DNA of 64,000 bases from Sphingomonas sp. NBWT7 (GTDB lineage: Bacteria; Pseudomonadota; Alphaproteobacteria; Sphingomonadales; Sphingomonadaceae): NCBI RefSeq assembly GCF_014217605.1, contig NZ_CP043639.1, forward strand, positions 1 to 64,000. Direction: 5' to 3'. The notes below the pieces were generated by a model, which made no database searches, had not been told where the DNA came from, and saw only the letters and a list, made by a program, of their open reading frames with translations. The position numbers and the translations under genes are program-made. Each line of letters starts with the position of its first letter. Within the stretch, counting starts at the first letter, position 1. Positions 44,116 through 51,998 of the stretch are shown here, one piece after another.

Positions 44116-45468
44116 ATGCCCGATTTCGATTACGACCTTTTCACGATCGGTGCGGGATCGGGCGGCACGCGGGCCTCGCGCGTCGCGGGCGCGCATGGCG
44201 CACGCGTCGCGGTGGCGGAGGAATATCGCGTCGGCGGCACCTGCGTCATTCGCGGCTGCGTGCCAAAGAAGCTGCTCGTCTACGGCGCGCACTTTGCGGA
44301 GGATCTGAAGGACGCGCAGCGCTTCGGCTGGCGCGTGCCCGACGATCTCGCGTTCGACTGGAAGTGCCTGCAGGAGAACGTGCTGAGCGAGGTCGACCGG
44401 ATCAACCAGGCGTACACGACGACACTCGAGTCGAACGGCGCCGAAATCATTCATCAGCGCGCGACGATCACCGGCCCGAACGAGGTGACGCTGGCGGACG
44501 GCACCACCAAGACCGCGGGCCACATCCTCGTCGCGACGGGCGCACGCCCGCACGTGCCCGATTTCCCGGGCTGCGAGCACGGCATCACGTCGAACGAAGT
44601 CTTTCATCTCGACGCGATTCCGAAGCGCGTGCTGATCGCTGGTGCGGGCTATATCGCGAACGAATTCGCGGGCATCTTCCATCAGCTCGGCGCGCACGTC
44701 ATCGTCATGAACCGGACGAAGGACATCCTGCGCGGCTACGACCTACAGATCCGCGACCGACTGCTCCAGATCAGCATGATGAAGGGGCTGGATTTCCGCT
44801 TCGATTCGACGTTCGAGAAGATCGTGAAGCAGGACAACGGCTGTCTCGAAGTGCACATGATCGGGCAGGACGAACCGGTGGTTGTCGACTGCGTCCTCTA
44901 TGCCACCGGCCGACTGCCCAACACCGAGGGGCTCGGGCTCGAGCGCGTCGGGATCACGGTGGACGAAAAGGGCGCGATTCCGATCGACGACGATTTCCGC
45001 ACCAGCTGCGCGTCGATCTCGGCGCTAGGCGACGTCACCAACCGTATTCAGCTGACCCCGGTGGCGATCCGCGAGGGGCAGGCGTTCGCCGACAACATGT
45101 TCGGCAAGGGCGGCGCGAGCGTCGATTATGATTGCGTGCCTGCTGCCTGCTTCAGCCACCCGCCGATCGCCGGCGTCGGCATGACGGAGAGCGAGGCGCG
45201 GCAGAAGCTGGGGTCGGTGCGGATCTACTCGTCCGATTTCCGGCCGATGAAGAACGTGCTCGCCGGCCGCGACGAACGCTCGCTGTACAAGATGGTGTGC
45301 GACGCGGAGACCGACCGTGTCGTTGGCATCCACATGATCGGGCCCGATTGCCCCGAGATCATCCAGACGGCGGCGGTGTGCGTGAAAGCCGGGCTGACCA
45401 AGGCGCAGTTCGACCAGACGGTGGCGTTGCATCCGACGATGGCCGAGGAGCTGGTGCTGCTCAAGTAG
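44116..45468 (+). CDS. gor: Glutathione-disulfide reductase
   Basis: 450-residue flavoprotein. GAGSGGTRASRVAG (FAD), redox pair GGTCVIRGCVPKK, IAGAGYIANEFAG (NADPH), ATGRLPNTEGLGL and the C-terminal HPTMAEEL with catalytic His-Glu. Some members of this alphaproteobacterial clade are NADPH-dependent glutathione reductases. Monocistronic, with GGAGTGAAGCG before the ATG. Confidence 0.95.
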   Translation: MPDFDYDLFTIGAGSGGTRASRVAGAHGARVAVAEEYRVGGTCVIRGCVPKKLLVYGAHFAEDLKDAQRFGWRVPDDLAFDWKCLQENVLSEVDRINQAYTTTLESNGAEIIHQRATITGPNEVTLADGTTKTAGHILVATGARPHVPDFPGCEHGITSNEVFHLDAIPKRVLIAGAGYIANEFAGIFHQLGAHVIVMNRTKDILRGYDLQIRDRLLQISMMKGLDFRFDSTFEKIVKQDNGCLEVHMIGQDEPVVVDCVLYATGRLPNTEGLGLERVGITVDEKGAIPIDDDFRTSCASISALGDVTNRIQLTPVAIREGQAFADNMFGKGGASVDYDCVPAACFSHPPIAGVGMTESEARQKLGSVRIYSSDFRPMKNVLAGRDERSLYKMVCDAETDRVVGIHMIGPDCPEIIQTAAVCVKAGLTKAQFDQTVALHPTMAEELVLLK

Positions 45469-45533
45469 CGCGCGTCGACGCGGGCGGGGGCGTCACCCCG
45501 CCCCGGTTCCGGCGGTGGGCGGGGCGCGCCCCG

Positions 45534-45998
45534 TCAGGCGGCGTCCGGCTCGGTCGTCAACCGTTCGGCGACGAGCGCGGTGACGACCGATTGCAGGACG
45601 TGGATCGCCCAGCGTTCGGACGCCTTGCGTGGGCCGGCCTCCACCTCCCCCTCGGTGATCCCGAGCAGCGGCGCGATGCCGGCGATGTTGACCGCGTAGA
45701 GCGCGGTGCCGAAGGCGACGCCGAGCGCCGCCGGGGGCACGTCGGGCGCCCATTCGCGCAGCTGGGCGTAGAGGCCACCGAAGGCAGCCGACGCGCCGAG
45801 GTGGTTGACGAATTCGACCGCGCTCGTCCCGGTGTCGCCGATCGCTTCGCGCGAACCGGTGGTGCGGTCGATCCAGTCGACCGCGTCGCGATCGAGCGTC
45901 TTGCCGAGCACGCCGCTGCGCCGCCCTGCCCACATCGCCGCCGTCGTCACGATTCCCGCCACGATCCCGCCGGCGATCGCCGCGTTGCGCCTGTTCAT
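45534..45998 (-). CDS. Conserved membrane protein of unknown function (YagU/DUF1440-like)
   Basis: 154 residues starting MNRRNAAIAGGIVAGIVTTA with hydrophobic segments at about 6-24, 66-85, 93-118 and 130-145. GGAGAG precedes the ATG at 45998; the long open frame upstream is not convincing. Resembles small membrane proteins of the DUF1440 kind, but I cannot assign a role. Ends facing gor. Confidence 0.7.
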   Translation of the reverse strand: MNRRNAAIAGGIVAGIVTTAAMWAGRRSGVLGKTLDRDAVDWIDRTTGSREAIGDTGTSAVEFVNHLGASAAFGGLYAQLREWAPDVPPAALGVAFGTALYAVNIAGIAPLLGITEGEVEAGPRKASERWAIHVLQSVVTALVAERLTTEPDAA

Positions 45999-46060
45999 GA
46001 TCCGCTCTCCTCGATCGCCCGCTAGCCAGGGGAAAGCCGCCGCGTGGCGATCCGTTCCGC

Positions 46061-46286
46061 TCAGCGTGTGCCGAAGGGCAGGACGCTCTCGTAGCGGGCG
46101 AGTTCGGGCGCGCCGATCACGCGCGCCCCGGCGCGCAGCAGAAAGGCGTGGCGGACGATCTCCGCCTGCTGTTCGATGCCATAGCGCGCAAGCGGGCGGC
46201 CCGGCACGAAGCTGTAATGGTAGCGGCAGAAGGGGTGGCGGGCGAGCGGCAGGAAGATGCCGCGCTGATGCTGCCAGATGTGGCAC
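46061..46286 (-). pseudogene. 3' half of a host HExxH-type gene, split by the element
   Basis: C-terminal 73-75 codons: CHIWQHQRGIFLPL, RHPFCRYHYSF, RYGIEQQAEIVRHAFLL and ESVLPFG. The reading frame runs into element DNA at the attL core (GCAC, 46283-46286). Joined to 62874-63110 it restores a gene of about 152 codons whose centre reads HEMCH, a zinc-type HExxH motif. The homologue at 62357 is intact. Sphingomonad proteins of this kind are often annotated vgr-related; actual function unknown. Without a start codon, this half is presumably not expressed. Confidence 0.85.
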
Positions 46287-46309
46287 CGTTTAGCTAAAAG
46301 TAACACACA
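46283..46309. other. attL: core and inner arm of the element
   Basis: Core GCAC (46283-46286), nine bases, then arm AAAAGTAACACACA (46296-46309). The reverse complement of the right-end arm (62852-62865) matches it at 12 of 14 positions. Confidence 0.75.
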
Positions 46310-46344
46310 AAGCGGAAAACCGGCGCAGGCTCCCGGAGATACGC

Positions 46345-48204
46345 TTGTCGAACGCCACCATCTATATTCGGTTCTCGACCAAGCGGCAGGAAAAGGGCTT
46401 CTCCAAGGAGCGTCAGCTTGAAGAGTGCCAGGCGTTTTGCCGGCGCAAAGGCTGGACCGTCACGGAAATCATAGAAGATTTGGGCCAGTCCGCATGGAAG
46501 GGCCATCACCTGAGCGTCGGCAATCTCGGCAAATGGCGCAAGCGCGTTGAAGCCGGCGATATTCCCGCTGGCACCATCCTCGTCGTTCACAAGCTCGATC
46601 GGCTCAGCCGTTTGGAGCCGCGCGTTACCCAGCGATGGATGGAGGATTTGTGTGATCGCGGTATGCGGATTGCCACGGTCGATGGCGATCGGATTTTCGA
46701 TGATGCCTACCTGAAGGGGCCGATGGCGCTCATGGGCATCATGGAAATCGTGATGCACGCGACCGTCAGCCACAAGGAAAGCGAGAAGAAGAGCGAGCTT
46801 GTCGCCGACGCATGGCGGCGCAAGCAACAGCTTACCCGGCAAGGAAAGGTTCTCTCCGCGAAGCCGCCGGCGTGGATCAGGGTTGTCGGAGAGCGGATCG
46901 ATAAGGATCAGGACAATCGCCGATATGAGCTGATCCCCGAGCGTGTCGCCGTCCTGAAGCAGATATACGAGTGGGCGGCAGACGGGATCGGCTATTGGGG
47001 CATCGCCAAGCGTCTGAACGAGAGCGGCATCCCGAGTTGGGGCACGCCGCGCGCGACCACCAGCCACAAAGGTTGGGGGTGGAGCTATGTCGGCATTCTG
47101 CTGAAGCACCCGGCAATCGACGGCGAATATCACCCGGCTCACATCAGTGAGAGCGGTAAGCGGAAGAAGACCGGCGAGCGCATCGAGAATGTTTTTCCCC
47201 GCGCGGTCGATGCCGATCTGGTGGCCCGAGCGCGGGAGAGCGCGTCAAAGCGATGGCAGACCCGTTCAGGCCGACACGCCCCCTATGCGCGCAATCTCTT
47301 TTCAACGCTGGCGAGATGTCGTGGCTGCGGCGGGTTGATGACCATGCGCGGTCGCAAGGAGGTGGATGCCCGGTATCGCTATCTTCAGTGCGACAGCGCC
47401 GCCCGGCATACCGGCTGCGAGCATCGAGAGTTCTTCAACTATCGCGTGTTCGAGAAGGCCGCACTGGACGCGATGCTCCATCTCGTCCTCGATGGCGCGT
47501 TCTTCCAGCGCGACGATCTCTCCGGCCCGCTGGCGATCCGCCTCGCCGAGATCGAACGCGCAATCGACAACAAGAAGGCTGAAGCAAAGCGTCTGGTTCG
47601 GAAGATGGCGCAGTTCGATGAGGACGATCGCGACGAGTTTGACGATGTGCTCCGCACCGTGAAGCATGAACAGCGGACACTAGAAGCCGATCGCAAGGAT
47701 GTGGCTCGTGACCTGCAAGCCGCGCGCGGGCATCTCGCTCCGAACGTCCATCTTCAGCGCGTGCTGGAAGTGCGGGAGGCCATTTTTGACACCAGCGACC
47801 CAGAAGCGATGCGTGACGCGCGGTTGAAAGTGCGCGAGGCGATCAGAAGCATCGTGGACGCCGTGTGGTGCGATCCAGCGGAAATGATCGGCGGCGTGCC
47901 AACCCGCACGCTGACACTGCTCATGGCCGGCAACGCCGCCGGCATCAAATTTGATAATGCCGGCACGATCGTCGGCACGTTCAATTTCCTGAACGAGATC
48001 GCCGCTGGCGGCGTATCCTACACGTTGCGCGATGGCACCACCGTCACCACCAATGCCGAAACGCTGCGCGACGCCCTGCTCAACCGCCCCGTGCGCGCAT
48101 CGGCTTCCTATGAGGAAGCCGATGCCGCAGCCTCCGAGAAGCGCGCGGCCTCGGAGCATCTGGACGCTGCATTAAAGCGTGGGCGCCAGCACCGGGCCGC
48201 TTAG
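46345..48204 (+). CDS. Large serine recombinase (integrase)
   Basis: 619 residues from a TTG start preceded by GGAG. N-terminal resolvase domain (about 4-150) with the catalytic Ser in YIRFSTKRQE and LVVHKLDRLSR; recombinase domain (about 175-290; GIGYWGIAKRLNESGIP); zinc ribbon (about 325-365; CRGCGGLMTMRG...CDS...CEH); coiled coil and C-terminal region. This is the architecture of phage-type integrases that act on attP/attB without long homology. Sits about 60 bases from attL, pointing inward, and is the likely mover of the element. Confidence 0.95.
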   Translation: MSNATIYIRFSTKRQEKGFSKERQLEECQAFCRRKGWTVTEIIEDLGQSAWKGHHLSVGNLGKWRKRVEAGDIPAGTILVVHKLDRLSRLEPRVTQRWMEDLCDRGMRIATVDGDRIFDDAYLKGPMALMGIMEIVMHATVSHKESEKKSELVADAWRRKQQLTRQGKVLSAKPPAWIRVVGERIDKDQDNRRYELIPERVAVLKQIYEWAADGIGYWGIAKRLNESGIPSWGTPRATTSHKGWGWSYVGILLKHPAIDGEYHPAHISESGKRKKTGERIENVFPRAVDADLVARARESASKRWQTRSGRHAPYARNLFSTLARCRGCGGLMTMRGRKEVDARYRYLQCDSAARHTGCEHREFFNYRVFEKAALDAMLHLVLDGAFFQRDDLSGPLAIRLAEIERAIDNKKAEAKRLVRKMAQFDEDDRDEFDDVLRTVKHEQRTLEADRKDVARDLQAARGHLAPNVHLQRVLEVREAIFDTSDPEAMRDARLKVREAIRSIVDAVWCDPAEMIGGVPTRTLTLLMAGNAAGIKFDNAGTIVGTFNFLNEIAAGGVSYTLRDGTTVTTNAETLRDALLNRPVRASASYEEADAAASEKRAASEHLDAALKRGRQHRAA

Positions 48205-48205
48205 T

Positions 48206-48285
48206 CCCTGTGAGGGGTCGCGCAGGGTCAAACGCCCCGAAGCATAGCCCCATGTGCCCCGCGAGGCGTGAGGTCCCTCACAGGG
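48206..48285. repeat. Perfect 11-bp inverted repeat downstream of the recombinase
   Basis: CCCTGTGAGGG at 48206-48216 and its exact inverse CCCTCACAGGG at 48275-48285, with 58 bases between. Lies between the recombinase stop and the 48374 gene; could be a terminator stem, or protein-binding pair. No T-tract. Confidence 0.5.
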
Positions 48286-48373
48286 GCTCATTGATCCCTC
48301 CGCTCCGTGGGATCGGATTTGACCTTTTGCCCACCTGACGTTTGATCGAACGGCCTCAACAGAGGGAGGCAGT

Positions 48374-48568
48374 ATGCGACAGGATTTACGAGACCGCGCA
48401 GGTCGATTGGTCGGCTGGCGTGAATATCGGATCGATAGGGTCGAAGGGCGCGACCGCACCGGATTGTTGGTCGGTTGGTATAGCCCGTCCAAACACGAAA
48501 CGCGGGATAGGGCCGGTCGCCTCGTCGGAAGCGGCGACATGCTTTCGGCGCTGATCTTTAGCCCGTAA
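48374..48568 (+). CDS. Small repeat protein (three RDRxGRLVG units)
   Basis: 64 residues built from repeats: LRDRAGRLVGWREYR, GRDRTGLLVGWYSPS and TRDRAGRLVGSGDML. Each looks like a beta-hairpin (RxGxLVGW). GGGAGG lies upstream of the ATG at a good distance. Similar short proteins with DRxGRxVGW repeats occur on mobile elements, function unknown to me. Nothing suggests export. Convergent with the 48574 gene through a shared hairpin. Confidence 0.7.
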   Translation: MRQDLRDRAGRLVGWREYRIDRVEGRDRTGLLVGWYSPSKHETRDRAGRLVGSGDMLSALIFSP

Positions 48569-48578
48569 CGGGGCTAAT
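48557..48578. terminator. Bidirectional hairpin between convergent small genes
   Basis: TTAGCCC-gtaacg-GGGCTAA; the stops of the 48374 gene (TAA 48566-48568) and of the 48574 gene (minus TAG) both lie within it. Confidence 0.6.
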
Positions 48579-48753
48579 TGATCGGATCGCCGCAGATATC
48601 GGCGTCTGGTTGCCGTGACGAGTAAAGGACGGGCGGTGGCCAGGGACGAGTGCTACGGACCACGATATGCGCCTCTGCCAGCCTGAGCCGGATCAGCAAG
48701 CGTAACGCGCGATAGTGGTTCTCGGTTATATCGCTGGCGTCATACCGCCGCAT
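48574..48753 (-). CDS. Small hypothetical protein downstream of DUF3768 gene
   Basis: 59 residues starting MRRYDASDITENHYRALRLL. The ATG overlaps the stop of the upstream DUF3768 gene by one base (TGATG), with GGAGGA placed to serve it, so translational coupling is likely. The first half could be a helix; the Pro-rich second half (RPWPPPVLYSSRQ) looks disordered. No family recognised. Confidence 0.6.
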   Translation of the reverse strand: MRRYDASDITENHYRALRLLIRLRLAEAHIVVRSTRPWPPPVLYSSRQPDADICGDPIN

Positions 48754-49091
48754 CAATATTCCTCCGCAAGCATAATGGTCATAACGCGCAGCGTGGTGGC
48801 GGGGTCGATCGGATCGGGGTCATTGGAACGCGCCCGATCACGAGGGTAATAGTCGATCTTCCACATGATCCGCTCGCCGGCCACGGTCAGGACCGCGCAG
48901 TCATGCTCGCCATGCGGGTCATTATCTGGCGTGAAGGCATCGAAAATGCGGACTGCGCGGATGACGGCTTCCTTGGCCGTGATCGGCATGACCGCGACTT
49001 TGCGCGATAGATAGGTCCACCCGTCATCGCCGGTGAACCGGAAATGGTCATTGAGGCGGGCGATGGTCGCCCGCCTCGTTTCTCCACGCAT
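48753..49091 (-). CDS. DUF3768 family protein
   Basis: 112 residues with the DUF3768 hallmarks: DNDPHGEHDCAVLTVAGERIMWKIDYYPR and the C-terminus TLRVMTIMLAEEY. A family common on alphaproteobacterial plasmids and genomic islands, of unknown function. Overlaps the DUF6641 gene end by one base and the 59-aa gene start, forming a three-gene minus-strand unit. Confidence 0.85.
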   Translation of the reverse strand: MRGETRRATIARLNDHFRFTGDDGWTYLSRKVAVMPITAKEAVIRAVRIFDAFTPDNDPHGEHDCAVLTVAGERIMWKIDYYPRDRARSNDPDPIDPATTLRVMTIMLAEEY

Positions 49092-49549
49092 CAGGCCGCT
49101 GCCTTCTTCGCCTTCGGCTTGAAGTTCGCCTTGCGCTCCGCGATCGCGGCCGTGAGCTGCGGGTCGAGTTCGCCGGCATTGATAGCTTCGATGATCGAGC
49201 AGATGATCGCCGGCACTTCGGCAAGGTTCTGGACCTCCACCGCGTTCATGCCCTTCGCAAATTCCAGCGGCTTTGCACCATAGCGCAGTTGGAAGAACAG
49301 CTTGCCGCCGGCATCGGTGAACCAGCCCTTCCGCACATGGCGCGGCGCATCGACGCGCACCTTCTCGCCCGCATCGTTGGTGCGGGTCACACGCCGGGTC
49401 GAGCTGAACGGCGTGCCGGCGATTTCGGCCTCCGCCAACGCCTTCTGCTCGGCCAGATAGCCTAGCAGCTTCGCACGGAAGCCCTGTTCGGAGGTAGCGG
49501 GGTTGGCCGGGGCGGCTGCGGCCAGCTTCAGGGATTTGAGGATCGACAT
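49091..49549 (-). CDS. DUF6641-like protein
   Basis: 152 residues: start MSILKSLKLAAAAPANPAT, basic middle (APRHVRKGWFTDAGGKLFFQLRYG) and a Lys/Ala-rich C-terminus. Matches my recollection of DUF6641, which accompanies DUF3768 on mobile elements. AGGAG precedes the ATG at 49549; the longer frame upstream lacks support. First gene of the unit; the promoter region (49550-49690) is comparatively AT-rich. Confidence 0.75.
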   Translation of the reverse strand: MSILKSLKLAAAAPANPATSEQGFRAKLLGYLAEQKALAEAEIAGTPFSSTRRVTRTNDAGEKVRVDAPRHVRKGWFTDAGGKLFFQLRYGAKPLEFAKGMNAVEVQNLAEVPAIICSIIEAINAGELDPQLTAAIAERKANFKPKAKKAAA

Positions 49550-49669
49550 ATCGGGCTCCTGTCTGGTTTCGGACAGGCCGAGCCGTAATGTCGCTATTCG
49601 TGAGAGCGACCGAAGATTGGCGTTAATGCCCAGAAATTCAGCCAAAAATAATTCCGCCACCATGACCAC

Positions 49670-49887
49670 GGTTTTCAGTGCGGTGAGGGATGGTGGCGGA
49701 TGTTTGTCGTTTCCTTATGTCGCTGCCAGTCTTGGCTCTCGTATATCACTCTTCTTTATCGTCTTCTTTTCCGTATGAACTTCCATATCATCTGGTGATA
49801 TTGATCACTGCGGGTCCGTTACCGGAACCCGCTCGGACAGGGTGGCCTCATCAAGCCTTGGACCTCGACGTTGCGACGGTCCCCCCA
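49670..49887. other. AT-rich intergenic region with a dyad
   Basis: Between the divergently ending HUH-protein gene and the DUF6641 unit. Contains ATATCA-tctgg-TGATAT (49785-49801), a perfect 6-bp-arm dyad, and a GCGGGT...ACCCGC hairpin-like sequence further right. No gene seen; may be a replication or control site. Confidence 0.4.
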
Positions 49888-50370
49888 TCAGGCAGCGATG
49901 TTGAGTTTCTTCTCCTTGTGCGGCGGGGTGAGCAGGCGGTCGCTAGTCTCAGGTCGCAGCGCCTTGGTGACATAGCGAGCCGCGCCTTCGGAATGGTGGA
50001 CCGGCTGGATGTCGAGATTGCCCGCTTCAACCAGCTTCTTCCAGATGCCGGGAGCAATCTCCGTAAAACGCGCTTTCTGTTCCTGCGTCATGCGAAACAG
50101 CGCGTGGACGTGAATGTTCGTATCGGGCTTCTCGATGGTCGCAATATAGGCCGTGCGTTCATCAGGACGGCGATTGTAAGAACGTCCCAAAAGCTTGTGG
50201 TCGAGGTGCGCGTGAAACGCCTCGAAAGTGCGCTGCGCCTCGTCCATGCTGATCCAGCGATTGAAGGCAAAGGTGACAAACAGATCGGGGTTGAAATCGG
50301 TCATCCAGCGGACACATTCCGCTCGGTATTTTTCCGCCCGCGTCAAGGGCGCTGGTGTGGCTTGTGCCAT
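49888..50370 (-). CDS. Small HUH-type Rep-like endonuclease
   Basis: 160 residues with the order expected of an HUH single-Tyr nuclease: PDLFVTFAFNRW (motif 1), NIHVHALFRM (HxH metal motif 2) and ARYVTKAL (candidate catalytic Tyr and Lys, motif 3). AGGAG precedes the ATG. Much shorter than plasmid Rep or relaxases, with no helicase or primase part. Could nick DNA for element replication, or be a domesticated remnant; function not proven. Confidence 0.6.
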   Translation of the reverse strand: MAQATPAPLTRAEKYRAECVRWMTDFNPDLFVTFAFNRWISMDEAQRTFEAFHAHLDHKLLGRSYNRRPDERTAYIATIEKPDTNIHVHALFRMTQEQKARFTEIAPGIWKKLVEAGNLDIQPVHHSEGAARYVTKALRPETSDRLLTPPHKEKKLNIAA

Positions 50371-50496
50371 CTTGTTCTCCTTGCAGTCGACGACGTTAGC
50401 CGCCGCGTATTTTTATTTATCATCTGCCGATCGTCGGCCCGTAGTCCAGGATGGCAGCCGATAAATACTCGGACGCTAGCGACGGAGGCTGTGCCT

Positions 50497-50763
50497 ATGA
50501 TACTTGATGAGATCTACCTATTCCTAAAATCTGCCGGCCGCGTGAAGACACATGCCGCTTTTTCGGTGCAATATCTTGGACATTCCGCCCGCTACTATGA
50601 TTACCTACGCTGCGCCGGTGCTGCGCCAAGCCTGCAATCTCTTATCAAGCTCGCGACGCATTTAAGTGATATCGCCCACGAGACGGGCGATGATTTGAAC
50701 GAAAGCCCCGCCGGCCAACTCGCGAAACGTGTAATGTCGCGGGCACTGATGCGGTGCCGTTGA
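50497..50763 (+). CDS. Small conserved protein (DUF6626-like)
   Basis: 88 residues: MILDEIYLFLKSAGRVKTHA, then SVQYLGHSARYYDYLRCAGA and a helix with LIKLATHLSDIAHETG. Resembles DUF6626, short helical proteins seen beside DUF6641/DUF3768 on mobile elements. The pattern (helices with AxFSxxYLGHSxRYY) could bind DNA, but this is a guess. GGAGG lies upstream of the ATG; the longer open frame to the left is a shadow of the HUH gene. Confidence 0.65.
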   Translation: MILDEIYLFLKSAGRVKTHAAFSVQYLGHSARYYDYLRCAGAAPSLQSLIKLATHLSDIAHETGDDLNESPAGQLAKRVMSRALMRCR

Positions 50764-50783
50764 ACGTCGCGAACCATACGATC

Positions 50784-51977
50784 TTATATTTTGAATGACT
50801 TCAGCTCGGCAAACTTTTGCCCATCGCTCACTTCAGCAACCAAATGCTCAACCCACTGATCTGAATAAGTATAATCCCTGTGTGCGGCATGGTATACGCA
50901 ATAATCTCGCTTCGTGTTTTCAGGTTGTGCAGCACCGTTAGTAGGACGCACGCTGAACTTCCGCCAAGCTTGAGTATGGTTCCGTAAGGTAAAACCCTTC
51001 TGGGTTTTCTCGTTTACAAGAGAGACGACGTTTCCAGGCTTGTGTGGATATAAATGGTCGGCCAGTCTGTGCTGGACCAGAACATTGCGAATATCTTTCC
51101 CTTCGGCAGAGTCTGGCTGGACAAACTGGAAGTGCGACCTCGATTTAGTCACCGCATCTAGCGTATAAACAACGCGAAATTGATAATCTAGATCAGCGAT
51201 CTGAGCATCTGTCATCCCTTCCGTCAGCCGCGCATCGACGGCGTCAATATGTGCCGGAATTTCATATCGATTCAGGGTTGATAGCTGCTCAATGTTCATT
51301 TTAGCAAATTGGATCGCGAACGATAGGTCATGGGATAATGTTAAATTTGCACCGAATAGTTCGCAAAGCGCCTTATCGAAATTCAGGCAGCAAGCTTGAA
51401 ATATACCAAGCCATTTAACATCCGCGCGACCGAGAATCTTGTGTTCCACATCATCACGCAGAATCTTGACGGCACGGAGATTGTCCTTGACGCCCTTTGC
51501 TAGCGGGCAATCCTGTCGAGCAATCATCTGGCTCAATAAAAGAGTCCTGCCGTCACTGCCGGTGATTTTTACTTTCTTTCTTTCATAGTATTCATGAAGA
51601 AGATAGGTCCAAGCGACGTTCGCCAGCATTGTAAATACTTCTGACTTGAATCGTAGCGACGGGCTATTAAACACCTCGACGGCCAATATCATCGCCTCGC
51701 GTGATCTAATAAGCCGCTCATTATCGTAGAGATTCAATCCAGTTTTATGGTCAAATGATCTCTTCCGAATTTGAAAGAATTCGACCTCTTCGTCGCTAGC
51801 GGCAGACACTGCGTTGTTGTTTTTAGCTTCCGTGATCCGGGCGCTGTTGATGGTGGCCTCGCGCCCCACATTCACAAGAGCCTGAATGTCTTGGTTGCGC
51901 CAACCTTTCGCGAGGAGTGCTTTGACGATGGACTTTTCGTCGTCCGTCAAAGCCCCCTGCTTGTTTCGCGCCACCAT
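50784..51977 (-). CDS. DUF3644 (HEPN-like) protein in the RM operon
   Basis: 397 residues. N-terminal helix-turn-helix-like start (LTDDEKSIVKALLAKGWRNQDIQALVNVG), then the DUF3644 region (SREAMILAVEVFNSPSLRFKSEVFTMLANVAWTYLLHEYY is read in parts) with an RDDVEHKI sequence that fits an HEPN R...H RNase-type motif. C-terminal region with PHKPGNVVSLVNEKTQKG. Starts 21 bases after the res gene on the same strand with GGGGG upstream. Known of the family: common in defence islands. Inferred: a toxin- or abortive-infection-type partner for the restriction system. Confidence 0.75.
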   Translation of the reverse strand: MVARNKQGALTDDEKSIVKALLAKGWRNQDIQALVNVGREATINSARITEAKNNNAVSAASDEEVEFFQIRKRSFDHKTGLNLYDNERLIRSREAMILAVEVFNSPSLRFKSEVFTMLANVAWTYLLHEYYERKKVKITGSDGRTLLLSQMIARQDCPLAKGVKDNLRAVKILRDDVEHKILGRADVKWLGIFQACCLNFDKALCELFGANLTLSHDLSFAIQFAKMNIEQLSTLNRYEIPAHIDAVDARLTEGMTDAQIADLDYQFRVVYTLDAVTKSRSHFQFVQPDSAEGKDIRNVLVQHRLADHLYPHKPGNVVSLVNEKTQKGFTLRNHTQAWRKFSVRPTNGAAQPENTKRDYCVYHAAHRDYTYSDQWVEHLVAEVSDGQKFAELKSFKI

Positions 51978-51998
51978 ATACGTCCCCCTCCGGCCGAC

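Noticed and set aside
46294..47142. 282-codon minus-strand frame near attL
   Set aside because: Antisense of the serine recombinase.
47960..48300. CRISPR-like repeats
   Set aside because: Only a single inverted pair; no direct repeats with regular spacers.
48172..48540. 122-codon minus-strand frame at the repeat protein
   Set aside because: Antisense of the repeated RDRxGRLVG gene; its apparent repeats merely mirror that gene.
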